NCBI GenBank assembly: GCA_020205615.1
Contig: CM035151.1
Coordinates: 41,722,977-41,786,976, forward strand
DNA length: 64,000 nt
Direction: 5' to 3'
Origin: Panax quinquefolius
Taxonomy: Eukaryota; Streptophyta; Magnoliopsida; Apiales; Araliaceae
Both the position numbers and the translations under genes were made by a program. The notes below the pieces were generated by a model. That model saw only the letters and a list, made by a program, of their open reading frames with translations, did not search any database and was not told the origin of the DNA. Below are positions 21,637 through 33,577 of this stretch, one piece after another (within the stretch, counting starts at the first letter, position 1; each line of letters opens with the position of its first letter).

Positions 21637-22665
21637 TCCCATCTTCAGCACTTTCTTCCTGTGATTCAAATTCATCATCACTTAATTCAATGACATCAGT
21701 GGAGTGATCAGTTTTCTTCTTGGAGGAACATTGAGCAAGTAGTCTGTAGCTCTTTCTTCTCCTTGGAGGTTCAGTTATAGGAGAGACATACTTTTCTTTT
21801 TCTTCAGATTCTGAAGCCTCTGAATCATCAGACAAACTTTCCTGATGCTCAATAATAGTAGGGGCATTTACTTCTTCTTCGGACTCAGCATCTTTTGAAA
21901 TATCGTGAGGGCTTGTTGAAGAATTTGCATTTGTAGATGGAGTTTTGGTCATCTTGTAGCATTTCTTCATCATCAGAGTGAATGCTCTCAAAGTTGGCCA
22001 CAGGGCTTGTGCATTCCTCTTTATCATGAGAGTCTGCATTTTCTTTCATGGATCTAGCTTCACCTTCATTACTGGATTTGTTCTTTAGGGACTTAGCCTT
22101 GATACTATCAGTTGCCTTTTCTTCTTCTGACTCTACGTCCTCTTCTTTGTTAGATGGACTTTCTTGGGAAGCTGAGGTTAGTTTGTTTACCGCCTTAGCT
22201 TTCTTACTGGATGGCCCTTGAAGCAGTCTGTTGCTTCTTCTCTTTGTGGTCTCTGGTGCAGTCCAGACGTTTTCATCTTCATCTTTATCTTTAGTGGATA
22301 GACTTCTTGGTGAAGCCTCTATTTTCTTTCCACCCTTGGATCTCTTCCTGACTGGTGTGGCTGCTACTGATGCAGAGTCACCAGACTCAGAACTTTCCAC
22401 CTCTTTCGCCTTTCTCTTCTTCACAAAGGCCTTGCTGCTGCTCCTAGTTGTTGTCAACCTCATATTTTCCTTTGGGTTTTCTTCCAATTCATAAACAGTT
22501 GTGGAGACATTAATTTGTGAACATTCAAAGGCTCTCCTTCATCATTCTTGATTTTGCTTCCCAGTTTCTTCTTTAGCACTATACTTAGCAGTCTTCCATG
22601 AAACACTTTTGTAAGTGGTTTTTCTATAGGCTTCTTCAACTGAGCCTTTTCAACCCATTTAGAGA
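21637..22665 (-). pseudogene. Upstream part of the copia G 3' ORF, split and frameshifted
   Basis: In minus-strand order, the frame begins at the LTR B1 boundary with SKWVEKAQLKKPIEKPL...FHGRLLSIVLKKKLGSKIKNDEGEPLNVHKLM, shifts near 22500 to YELEENPKENMRLTTTRSSSK, and continues as a Lys/Ser/Glu-rich protein (KKRKAKEVESSESGD) to 21885. It then shifts again near 22030 to an acidic segment ending at 21637. Low complexity, alternating basic and acidic blocks match the type of 3' ORF found in element C. Pol and gag of this copia are absent. The adjacent sequence is LTR B1. Confidence 0.6.
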
Positions 22666-25340
22666 TGTGACGAACGAGATTTTTGCAAATTAATTTTAAT
22701 ATTTATTTGGATTAAATAAATATTTTCAATGATTTGATTATTAGATTAAATAATTAATTGATGCAATTGTGATAAATTAATTTAATTATATGTGTTACAT
22801 TTATTAAATTAATGTAGAGCATATTTATTATTCAAGTATGTATTTATGTGAGCTTATGAAATTAAATGAAATATTTAATTAAGCATGATGTTATTTTAAT
22901 TCATGTAATAATTAATTAGAGATTTAATAATTTGATATAATTAATTAATGAGAAAATTAATTATATGATTATGTGAATTTATGATAAATGATTATATTTT
23001 ATTTAATTTAAACTAATAAGATATTTGAATTATTGTGTAAGGGTGTGACACGATTTAAACTATAGTGTAAGAGAATCATTAAATTAAATGGTTTTGGAAT
23101 CTATTAAGCCTAGCCAAACATGGCCTTAGTGGGAGTTATGGGCAGTTAACCCATGATGGGTAACTAACCATAATGCGCGTCAGTTCCTTTCCTTTAAACG
23201 TATTCTTTTCTTTTGTTTTCTGCTAAGTCTGGAAAAGTAACACTGAGAGCCAGAGAGATTTTAGAGAGAATTCTGTGAGAAACTCAGTGATTGAAGAAAG
23301 CACCTAAGCCTACAATTATACACTATATACTCTGGGTAATTTCTTCAAACCCAATTTCTCTTTAATATCATTAAGATTCCATCAAAATTGCTTTCAAAGT
23401 TTTTGTTTAAACCATTGTATTTGGGAAAGGAGTAATGTTTATGGGTTGTGTATGTATTAATATGTATCAAATCGTATTCAATTATATATTATATAAGTTA
23501 CAATATCATCAGCGTCATAAAATAGGTCATATATAATTGCTTCAAAATTACATAGTGTTGAATTATGGCCATATGGCCCTTACGCACAAATTTAATGCGT
23601 TGATTATATATTATCCTTAAATTTTACACTTGTATATGATTATGCATGATAAAACGAACAAAACAAAACTTGAATGGTTGGATTTGGCCTTATAACGAAT
23701 CCGTAGTATTAAATTCCATGTTTGTGTTCAAGAACATCAAGAACAATACAATTTGCATATTTTAATTCTATAATTATGTGTTTTAATGGGTTAAAATCAC
23801 TCTTTAAGTGTTGGGTAATGATTATGTATGAATTATAACATGTGGGTATGTTTAATTTGGAGAATTAATGATTATGTAGTGTTTATTTCGCTGAATTCTG
23901 TGTTCTTCGCGAACTGGAAATTCAGAATCTGGAGTGTCGCGCCACGGAGCCAACTCTAGGCTCGAGACTTCATGTCATAGTCCGCCACCGCTGCCAGACA
24001 CCTTAGTCAAGAAATACTACCTGTTGTACAAGATCGCCAAGACTCCAGATAAAAGTGGCGCCAAGCAGTTACTTACTTGGCGTAATGTCTAGAAAATGTT
24101 TTTTTTAAGTATTCAAGTATAGAAATGTGGTAGTAACTTAGTCTAATGAATATAAAAAACTTGTTAGACATATATGAGGTGTTAAAATAAATTCTTAACA
24201 CGTCCATAACACAATTACGTGTGAATTGAATGATTGAATGCATAGTTAACTTATTGTTCGTGAAGTCTTAAATTTTGACAATAAGTGTAGTAGCTGACTA
24301 ACTATAGTCATGAATTTGAGTTAGACAAGGAATAAGCTTGTGATGTTTAGTACATTATAATTGACTGATATTGTTAACGTAATTGATATATAGGAGTTAA
24401 ATCAAAGAACGAGTTTAGTTAAAGTGTAATCTATGCACAAGGCAAGTTTCCTACCCCTACTTGTTATCATTGTTCAAGTTTATTATTTACCTTGAGTAAA
24501 TTCTCATTACTATTATTCAAGTTCGAATTGTTATATTAAAGATTGATTATCCTTTCAAAGTATGAATTTGTTATACAATATTTGTTCTATTATATACTTC
24601 TTGAGATTATTATTCAATTTGAATATCATTATTGTTGAACATTGTTAGACTAGTGAACCTTATTGATTCGACTAATCCATAGTTGAAGAATGTTCTAAAT
24701 TTCAGAACCCTTATTAAATTATCCAAACCAAATTTCCTTTGGTGCGGACTCGAATGTCAAACTGAGATGAACAACCCTGCAAAGGGATTTACTTATGCGT
24801 TAGCGTTAAGATATTGTGCACAATATGGTACTAAGGGCTGATCCCCCTAAGTACGAGTAGATTGGTCCATAGTCTTATGAATGTTAAAGTTTTCAAGTAT
24901 AACCCTTGTTAACCTAGGTCATAGTTCAAGGTCTTATAACCCTCAGAAATCTTTTGATTCTTGATACTCATTCTTGATTCAAAAGTTGAGCTTTTATTTC
25001 AGAAGTCTTTGATTTATTCGCATGTTATTATTTCATTATTATATTGTTATACTTGTGGGCTATCGTGCTCACTCTTACGTAATAATAACAATGCACTTAA
25101 GAACGAAAGAGCAGACGAACCTTCCACTAGTAAAGGCAAGGGAAAACTTAGCAAGCAATGAAGATTGATTATTTATGTGGTTATGTAATGATAATTAGAA
25201 TTGATGTTACTTAAGGCTTATTTGTTTATGTTTCTGCACAGATGATTTAAGGTTAGAGTAACCTGGGATTTATTTATTATGTAGTTGATGTAACCCCATA
25301 AGGGGAGATTTATTATTATTATTTATGTTTTCATTTATTC
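22666..25340 (+). mobile_element. LTR B1, 5' LTR of chromovirus B, 3' end deleted
   Basis: It starts TGTGACGAACGAGATTTTTG and matches LTR B2 (30905-33577) up to about 25340. The last 90-110 bp present in B2, the PBS and the leader are missing: the sequence passes straight from ATTTATGTTTTCATTTATT into the coil ORF. B1 retains about 80 bp (23370-23465) that B2 lacks. The left flank is the copia G ORF and the right flank of B2 is a copia LTR, so no target duplication is visible. Confidence 0.85.
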
Positions 25341-25981
25341 ATGTCGTTAGGGAACAGTTGGTACAGAGGGAGTCATCTCCATTGATCACCGTTGTTGGTC
25401 AGGAGCATGAACCTGATACTGATCTTGAGGAGGAATTGGATGAGGAAGAGGAAGAAGAGGAGTTTCCACAACACTCCATTGATGTTGAGATGTACGACAC
25501 ATTATATGACCATAACATGGAGTTACGAGATGAGGTCTAGGATCTGACTAAGCCGACGATTATTCAGCAGATTACTCTCGAGCAGAAGGAGAGGGAGATT
25601 TCGACTCTTCACTCACGACTGGGAAATGTAGAATGGGATTTGGTCCACGAGAAGGGTGAAACTGAAGATAAGACCGCAGAGATAGAAAAGTTGAAGAAGG
25701 AATTAAAGGAAAGCTCTGAAAGGTTGATCATAGCAGAGGAAGGCTGGGTAAGTGAGTCACGTCGTGCTGATCTTGCGGAAGAAGATGGTCGTGCAAAGAA
25801 GGCAAAGCTTGGAGAGACATATTCTACACTTAATCATGCAATGGATGAGGCCCAAGATCGAGTTTTGAGGTACCCCATCCAGTTCGAAGGACTTCCATCG
25901 TACATGCTGGATCGCAGGACGATGTCTCGTATCATGGAAGAGGAGCTTAGCAAGGTTATTCAGCGCCTTGACAGGCAGTGA
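25341..25981 (+). pseudogene. Coiled-coil accessory ORF upstream of gag, element B
   Basis: The frame reads HVVREQLVQRESSP, an acidic run (EEEELDEEEEEEEFPQHS at about 25425-25475), a YDHNMELRDEV coil, a TAG stop at 25538-25540, then more coil (LEQKEREISTLHSRL, EIEKLKKELKESSERL) to a stop at 25979-25981. The true start is lost in the deletion that removed the LTR end. The order, acidic run then coil then GWV...RRAD...ED, matches residues 50-175 of the gag fusion in element A. No zinc knuckle or protease motif is present. It is a separate ORF 290 bp before gag. Function unknown. Confidence 0.65.
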
Positions 25982-26273
25982 TAGAATTTGTTTAATTATG
26001 TGAAAAACTTAATTAGTTTTTATATGTAAATTATGATGTGTTTATGAACGAAGGAATATTTTAATATTTTAAATCCTGTAGATTCTTTATCTCAGGATAG
26101 ATGATGTAAATAGCAGTGATGCTATCGTTTGATGTTAAAACTTTTAGTTTGAATGAATATATATCAAGTTGTTTGAGATAATGTGTTAAACGATTATATT
26201 AAATTGTCAAGTTAAGTCTTAACTATTTAGAGAATTTAATAGAGATTTAATAAGCATATATTTTAACAGAATT
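25982..26273 (+). other. Spacer between coil ORF and gag of element B
   Basis: AT-rich leader-like sequence with no coding frame. It contains no recognisable primer binding site or splice signal that I can support. Confidence 0.5.
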
Positions 26274-27360
26274 ATGCCGCCAAGAAGAAGACAACAACGT
26301 CAACCAACTCAGGAAGAGTCAACGAATAACAACAATAACGCCAATGCTAATCCTATTCAACAATTGGTTAATTTGCTAGCTGGAGCAATGAATAATCAAC
26401 CTCAAGCTCCACCAAATACTACATTTAAGGATTTCAAGGCGGTGGGACCGCAAGAATTTAAAGGTTCCATGAACCCGATCGAGGCTCAAATGTGGGTTAT
26501 GGAAATGGAGAAGGTTTTTGACGTTGCTAGGGTTAGAGAAGACCAGAAGACCGCTTTTGAAATATTTATGCTAAAGTATGAAGCTAGCTATTGGTGGCAA
26601 GCAAACAAAGTTCGTGGAGGTGAAGGTGTAATTACTTGGGAGAGATTTAAAGAGATGTTTTTCGAGATGTACTTCCCAACCAGCTCATAGAACCAGATGG
26701 AGGTTCAATTTCTTGAATTGAAGCAGGGAAATATTACCGTACCTGGTTATGCGGCTAGATTCAACGAGTTGGCGAGGTTCGCCCCGTATTAAGTGCACAC
26801 GGATGAGAGAAAAGCCAGAAGATTCGAACAAGGACTAAAGCCTTGGGTATACAGTAAAGTATCAATGTTTCAGATAAACACTTTTCTTTGGAGTCTTTCG
26901 AAAAGGCCATCCTCGCTGAAGGTGGAAGCGATGCGGTGACCAAGAACAATCAAGATCAGAAGAAGAAGAAGAAGAGTGAAGGTGAAGGAAATAACAAGAC
27001 TAGTGGAAGTGAAACAGGAGGTGGTAATTTTAATCAGAAGAAAAGGTGGAATGAAAACTTATCTTCGAGGAATCAACAAGGAAGTCAAAAGAAAAGAATC
27101 GAAGCATGCCCGACCTACGGGAAAGCTCATCTGGGAGTTTGTATGAAGGGAAAAAGAGTGTGCTACAATTGTGGTCAGGAAGGCCACATAGCACCTAACT
27201 GTCCTAACCCAAAGAAGGATGCATGCTTCACCTGTGGTTCAAAGGATCATTTGGAAAGAGACTGTCCTAAGAAGGGATCGGGAGGGTCAGGATCAGGAGG
27301 AAACCGGGGAAACAACAGTGGAAATGCCTTAACTATCACCGGACCAACCACAACAAACCG
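26274..27360 (+). pseudogene. gag of chromovirus B, broken by two stops
   Basis: The start MPPRRRQQRQPTQEE at 26274 gives an N-terminus with an Asn run, then the capsid region (FKDFKAVGPQEFKGSMNPIE, WERFKEMFFEMYFP). A stop at 26688-26690 and another near 26790 interrupt it: the ELKQGNITVPGYAARFNELARF segment continues between them. A frame from 26888 carries the nucleocapsid: a CX2C-HLGVC finger whose second Cys is Tyr, then CYNCGQEGHIAPNC and CFTCGSKDHLERDC. Gag forms the particle and binds RNA. The order matches element E closely. Confidence 0.85.
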
Positions 27361-28046
27361 ACCGACCGCCAAGACTTTCAACATGACGGTGCAGGATGCA
27401 GTTCAGTCTCGTGATGTGGTGTTAGGTATCATTCCGATCAATAAAATTAATGCTTATGTTTTATTTGATTCGGGTGCTACTTGTTCCTTTATATCCGATG
27501 ACTTTGCTAAGAATTTAGATTTGCTTAGGGATGAATTGGATTACCCATGAACATAGAAATTACGAATAGAGAAATAATCCTCATTAAATGCACGCATATA
27601 AGAAGCGTAGAGTGGATATTAAGGGTAATATCATGAACGTAGATCTTATCCCTATTCGACTTGGGGAATTTGACGTTATACTGGGAATGGATTGGTTATT
27701 CAATTATGGGGCTGTAATTAATTGCTAAAAGAAGCGTATTAACCTATTGACTCCGTCAAAGGTTTTGTTTTATGGTAGCAAGTCGCCTAGACAAGCGAGT
27801 TGTCTGACGATGATGCAGGACAGGAAGTTAGTAAGACAAGGCTGTGTAGGATACTTAGCTTACATAGTCGACAGTCGAATAGAGAATTCGAAGGTAGAAG
27901 AAATACCGATTGTGAGGGACTTCGTCGATGTATTTTCGAGACGATTTTCCGTGACTTCCACCAGATAGAGAGGTAGATTTTGTGATCGATTTAGCGCTTA
28001 ATAACAGCTCCAATATCGAAGGCACCATAAAGAATGGCACCGAGAG
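27361..28046 (+). pseudogene. Retropepsin of chromovirus B and linker to RT, broken
   Basis: The frame continuous with the knuckles carries YVLFDSGATCSFIS (D at about 27467), the catalytic D-S-G of a retroviral-type aspartic protease. It stops at 27548-27550. Later pieces (DVILGMDWLFNYGAV near 27670-27715, VEEIPIVRDFVDVF near 27893-27935) show the rest of the protease and the usual junction to the reverse transcriptase in other frames. Several single-base changes make stops. Confidence 0.8.
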
Positions 28047-28880
28047 ATGAAAGAATTAATGGTACAACTACAAGAATTACTGGACAAGAAGTACATTCAA
28101 CCGAGCGTATCGTCGTGGGAAGCGCCGGTGTTGTTTGTGAAGAAGAAGGATGGAATGATGTGGCTCTGTATTGATTACAGAGAACTGAACAAGGTCACGA
28201 TTAAGAATAGATATCCATTACCGAGGATCAATGACCTGTTTGATCAACTGAAGGGAGCGAGATACTTTTCCAAGATAAACTTGAGGAGTGGTTATCATCA
28301 ATTGACGGTGAGACCAGAAGATGTACCGAAGACAGCGTTCAGAACGCGATATGGTAACTATGAATTTTTAGTAATGTCGTTTGGTCTTACGAATGCTCCT
28401 GCAGCATTTATGGGACTAATGAATGGTGTGTTCAAGCTGTTTTTGGACAAATTCGTAGTGGTATTTATAGACAACATTTTGATATATTCGAAAACCAAAG
28501 AAGAACACAAAGAGCATTTGAGATTAACGTTAGAGGTATTGAGAAGGGAAAAGTTATATGCCAAGTTTTTGAAATGCAAATTTTGGATTGAACGAGTGCA
28601 ATTTCTTATGCACGTGATCGATAAAAACGGAATCTCGGTAGACCGATCCAAAGTCGAAGCCGTGATCAACTGGGATCAGCCGAGAACGCCGTCGAAAGTA
28701 AGAAGTTTTCTTGGATTGGCAGGATATTATAGAAGGTTCATACAATACTTTTCCAAGATCGCAACTCCATTAACGAATTTAACTCGAAAAGCTGTGAAAT
28801 ATGTTTGGACGGAGAAGTGTGAGGAAAGATTTCAAGAATTGAAGAAGAGGTTCAAGATAAAGACTGTGTTGTGTCTTTAG
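28047..28880 (+). pseudogene. Reverse transcriptase of chromovirus B with two catalytic Asp lost
   Basis: The frame covers most of the [57 protein letters not shown], and the connection [12 protein letters not shown]. Motif A reads [11 protein letters not shown], with Asn (codon 28278-28280) in place of the catalytic Asp. The second motif reads FIDNIL, with Asn (28473-28475) in place of the second Asp. Both changes would abolish polymerisation by what is known of RT chemistry. Element E has Asp at all three places. The frame ends in a stop before RNase H. Confidence 0.9.
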
Positions 28881-29250
28881 GCGATATGAGAAATTTTATT
28901 GTTTATAGTGATGCGTCGCATAAAGGATTTGGTACGTAGATCGATGTAAAACGGCAAAGTCATTGCGTATGCATCACGAAAATTGAAGGATTACGAGAAG
29001 GGATATCCGACCTATGACTTGGAGTTAGCTGCAGTTGTTTTTGCTTTGAAAATTTGGAGGCACTATCTCTACGTGGAGAAGTGTGAAATATATACGGACC
29101 ACAAGAGTCTGAAATATATTTTCACATAGAAGGATTTGAATATGCGTCAAAGAAGATGTTTGGAATTAATTAAGGATTACGACTGTGAGATTTTATACCA
29201 TCCGGGTAAAGCAAATGTGGTTGCCGATGCCTTAAGTAGAAAAGGTCGCG
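28881..29250 (+). pseudogene. RNase H domain of chromovirus B, frameshifted
   Basis: Across frames one can read NFIVYSDASHKGFG, then in another frame [20 protein letters not shown] and [13 protein letters not shown], and [34 protein letters not shown]. The three acidic residues usual in RNase H are visible (D in YSDAS, E in LEL, D in YTDH), but stops at about 28937 and 29130 and a frameshift between them break the protein. Confidence 0.8.
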
Positions 29251-30671
29251 AGAAATTGATGATGTTGACTGCTCAGGAGGAGCTAATTGCAGAAATGGAG
29301 AAACTGGAGTTGGAAGTGAAGTATCCTATGGAGATTGATGAGAAGCTATTTCAATTGCAATCTTGTACAACCCTACTAGATAAAGTTAAAGAGGCTCAAC
29401 TTCAGGACGATGAATGAAAAAAGGTGACAAAGAAGATATCTGAAAGAACTGAACCAAGATTCAAACTGGATAAGGAAGGAATACTGAGATTCGAGAGTAG
29501 AATTTGGGTACCACCAGTCACAGAGATTAAGGAAGACATTTTGAGCGAGGCTCATAGTTCGCGATATTCGATTCACCCTGGTAGTACCAAGATGTATCAA
29601 GATCTTTGACAACATTTCTGGTGGCCGAATTTAAAACGAGATGTTGCAGAGTGTGTTGCCAAATGTCTGACCTGTCAGAAAGTAAAAGCAGAGCATCAGA
29701 GACCGAGTGGATTGCTACATCTGTTAGAGATCCCAGAATGGAAATGGGAACATATTACAATGGACTTCGTAGTTGGCCTTCCGACGACTCAGAAAGTCTA
29801 TGACGCAGTATGGGTTATCGTTGACCGACTGATGAAATCCAGATACTTCCTTCCGATAAAAATCAGATTCAATTTAGATCAGTTGGCGAGGTTATATATA
29901 AAAGTGGTTTTTTTCGAGACACGGAGTGCCGGTGTCAATCATTTTCGATAGGGATCCGCACTTCACATCGAATTTCTGGAAACGTCTATAGGAATGCATG
30001 GGTACGCAATTGCGAATGAGTACAGCTTACCACCCTCAAAAAGACGGACAGAGCGAAAGAATGATTCAGACATTAGAGGATATGCTAAGGGCTTGTGTGA
30101 TGGACTTTAAAGGAAATTGGGATGATCACCTACCGTTAGTAGAGTTTGGCTACAACAACAGTTACCACGCTAGTATAGGCATGTCGCCTTACGAAGCGTT
30201 ATACAGCAGAAAGTGCAAAAATCCACTTTATCGGGATGAAGTTGGCGAAAGGCAATTGCTAGGCCCAGATTGGGTACAGCAGACAGCAGAAATAGTCAAA
30301 GTGATCCGAGCACGACTGGAAGCAGCTCAAGATAGACAGAAGAAATACGTCGATCCACACCGTAAGAATGTTGAATTTGAATCGTGTATTTACGTGTTCT
30401 TAAAGGTCTCTCCCTGGAAGGGAAAGATTAGGTTCGTAAAGAAAGGAAAATTGAGCCCAAGATTCATTAGACCCTTTGAAGTACTACGAAAAATCGGAGA
30501 AGTCGCGTACGAGGTAGCCCTACCTCCAACACTCAAAAATGTCCACAACGTCTTCCATGTTTATGTGTTACGACCCTATAAAGCCGATTACAAGCATGTA
30601 ATTGAATACGAACCCCTGCATTTTGAAAAAGACTTATCTTACGAAGAAATTCATGTTCAAATTGTTGTGTA
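29251..30671 (+). pseudogene. Integrase of chromovirus B, broken
   Basis: After the [20 protein letters not shown] linker, the HHCC domain is visible (AHSSRYSIHPGSTKMYQDL, then CLTCQKVKAEH) with a stop between its halves. The core follows as WEHITMDFVVGLP and, after a break near 29950, STAYHPQKDGQSERMIQTLEDMLRACV. A GPF-like module follows (SPRFIRPFEVLRKIGEVAYEV), then VHNVFHVYVLRPYKAD. Integrase joins cDNA to the host chromosome. The longest clean stretch is 29998-30672 with 224 residues. Core Asp residues are present where readable. Confidence 0.85.
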
Positions 30672-30815
30672 AAAGAACAAGTTCTCATAAATAAAGTAAT
30701 ACCTTACATTAAGGTAATTTATAGGAACCACAAATTTGAAGAAGCTATGGGAACTCAAGAGAATATGATGAAGAATTACCTCATTTATTTACTTAATTAT
30801 GTGTAAGCGATTCTA
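30672..30815 (+). pseudogene. Chromodomain remnant of chromovirus B
   Basis: Immediately after the integrase stop, the frame reads KEQVLINKVIPYIKVIYRNHKFEEAMGTQE...MMKNY. It matches the C-terminal chromodomain seen in element A (KVIPQVKVLWRNHAIEE). The invariant Trp positions are replaced (IY for LW, AMG for ATW). It ends just before the first PPT-like tract. Confidence 0.7.
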
Positions 30816-30827
30816 GGAAAGAATCTT

Positions 30828-30904
30828 TGTAAGGGGGGAGAATGTAACGAATTGAATTTATTGAGTCGTGATTCGGGACGTAATCCTTTTTAGGGGGGGG
30901 AAGA
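30828..30904 (+). other. Two polypurine tracts before LTR B2
   Basis: GTAAGGGGGGAGAATG at about 30828-30843 is followed by TAACGAATTGAATTT. About 55 bp later TTTTAGGGGGGGGAAGA (30888-30904) directly precedes the LTR start TGTGACGAATGAGATTT. Both tracts are followed by a TGTRACGAAT-like sequence, so the first may be a relic of an older LTR boundary. Confidence 0.7.
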
Positions 30905-33577
30905 TGTGACGAATGAGATTTTTGTAAATTAATTTTAATATTTATTTGAATTAAATAAATATTTTCAATGATTTAATTATTAGATTAAATAATTAATTGA
31001 TGCAATTGTGATAGATTAATTTAATTATATGTGTTACATTTGTTAAATTAACGTAGAGAATATTTATTATTCAAGTATGTATTTATGTGAGCTTACGGAA
31101 TTATATGAAATATTTAATTAAGCATGATGTTATTTCAATTAATGTAATAATTAATTAGAGATTTAATAATTTGATATAATTAATTAATGAGAAAATTAAT
31201 TATATGATTATGTGAATTTATGATAAATTATTATATTTTATTTAATTTAAACTAAATAAGATATTTGAATTATTGTGTAAGGGTGTGACACGATTTAAAC
31301 TATAGTGTAAGAGAATCATTAAATTAAATGGTTTTGGAATCTATTAAGCCTAGCCAAACATGGCCTTAGTGGGAGTTATGGGCAGTTAACCCATGATGGG
31401 TAACTTACCATAATGCGCGTCAGTTCCTTTCCATTATACGTATTCTTTTCTTTTGTTTTCTGCTAAGTTTGGAAAAGCAACACTGAGAGCCAGAGAGATT
31501 TTAGAGAGAATTCTGTGAGAAACTCAGTGATTGAAGAAAGCACCTAAGCCTACAATTATACACTTTATACTCTGGGTAATTTCTCCAAACCCAATTTCTC
31601 TTTTATTTTTCTTCAATTTCTCCAAACCCAATTTATCTTTTTGTTCAAATCGTATTCAATTATATATTATATAAGTTACCATATCATCAGCGTCATAAAA
31701 TAGGTCGTATATAATTGCTTCAAAATTACCGAGTGTTGAATTATGGCCATATGGCCCTTTAGCACAAATTTAATGCGTTGATCATATATTATCCTTAAAT
31801 TTTACACTTGTATATGATTATGCATGCTAAAACAAACAAAACGAAACTTGAATGGTTGGATTTGGCCTTATAACGAATCCGTAGTATTAAATTCCATGTT
31901 TGTGTTCAAGAACATCAAGAACAGTACAATTTGCATATTTTAATTCTGTAATTATGTGTTTTAATGGGTTAAAATCACTCTTTAAGTGTTGGGTAATGAT
32001 TATGTATGAATTATAACATGTGGGTATGTTTAATTTGGAGAATTAATGATTATGTAGTGTTTATTTCGCTGAATTATGTGTTCTTGGCGAATTGGAAATT
32101 AAGAATCTGGAGTGTCGCTATTGCGACACCAACTCGAACTCGAGACTCGCCACATGCCAGACACCTTAATCTTTAGCATGCAAGACCAAGATCTGAAGAT
32201 AAAAGTGAAATATTTAATACTGGCGTAATGTCTAGAAAATGTTTTTTTTTAAAGTATTCAAGTATAGAAATATGATAGTAACTTAGTCTAATGAATATAA
32301 AAAACATGTTAGACATATATGAGGTGTTAAAATAAATTCTTAACACGTCCATAACACAATTACGTGTGAATTGAATGATTGAATGCATAGTTAACTTATT
32401 GTTCGTGAAGTCTTAAATTTTGACAATAAGTGTAGTAACTGACTAAGTATAGTCATGAATTTGAGTTAGACAAAGAATAAGCTTGTGATGTTTAGTACCT
32501 TATATAATTGACTGGTATTGTGAACGTAATTGATATGTAGGAGTTAAATCAAAGAACGAGTTTAGTTAAAGTGTAATCTACGTACAAGGCAAGTTTCCTA
32601 CCCCTACTTGTTATCATTGTTCAAGTTTATTATTTACCTTGAGTAAATTCTCATTACTATTATTCAAGTTCAAATTGTTATATTAAAGATTGATTATCCT
32701 TTCAAAGTATGAATTTGTTATACAATAATTATTCTATTTTATACTTCTTGAGATTATTATTCAATTGGAATATCATTATTGTTGAACCTTGTTAAACTAG
32801 TGAACCTTATTGATTCGACTAATCCATAGTTGATGAACGTTCTAAATTTCAGAACCCTTATTGAATTATCCAAACCAAACTTCCTTTGGTACGGACTCGA
32901 ATGTCAAACTGAGATGAACAACCCTGCAAAGGGATTTACTTATGCGTTAGCGTTAAGATATTGTGCACAGTATGGTACTAAGGGCTGATCCCCCTAAGTA
33001 TGAGTAGAAAGGTCGATAGTCTTATGACTGTTAAAGGTTTCAAGTATAACCCTTGTTAACCTAGGACATAGTTCAAGGTCTTATGACCCTCAGAAATCTT
33101 TTGATTCTTGTTACTCATTCTTGATTCAAAAGTTGAGCTTTTATTTCTGAAGTCTTTGATTTATTTGCATGTTATTATTTCATTATTATATTATTATACT
33201 TGTTGGCAATTGTGCTCACTCTTGCGTAATAATAACATTGCAGTTAAGAATGAAAGAGCAGACAAACCTTTTACTAGTAAAGGCAAGGGCGAGCTTAGCA
33301 AGTAATGAAGATTGATTATTTATGTGGTTATGTAATGATAATTAGAATTGATGTTACTTAAAACTTATTTGTTTATGTTTCCGCACAGATGATTTAATGT
33401 TAGAGTAACCTAGGATTTATTTATTATGTAGTTGATGTAACCCTATAAGGGGAGATTTATTATTATTTCTATCTATTGCATGGTTTGCATTTATTTATGG
33501 GTAGATAGATGGATGATGTTTGTACAGTGAACACCAAATCCTGTGGAAATGAAGTACCTGGATTTGGGGGTGTCACA
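30905..33577 (+). mobile_element. LTR B2, 3' LTR of chromovirus B
   Basis: It starts TGTGACGAATGAG and ends GGGGGTGTCACA (2673 bp). It matches B1 along its length apart from an 80-bp deletion near 31610 and scattered substitutions. The GCGTCATAAAATAGGTC, TTATGGCCATATGGCCC and CCAAACCAAACTTCC blocks recur at equivalent places. No coding frame is supported in it. Confidence 0.9.

Noticed and set aside
22231..22494. A plus-strand Leu/Ser-rich frame.
   Set aside because: It is the antisense of the Lys/Glu/Ser-rich 3' ORF of copia G.
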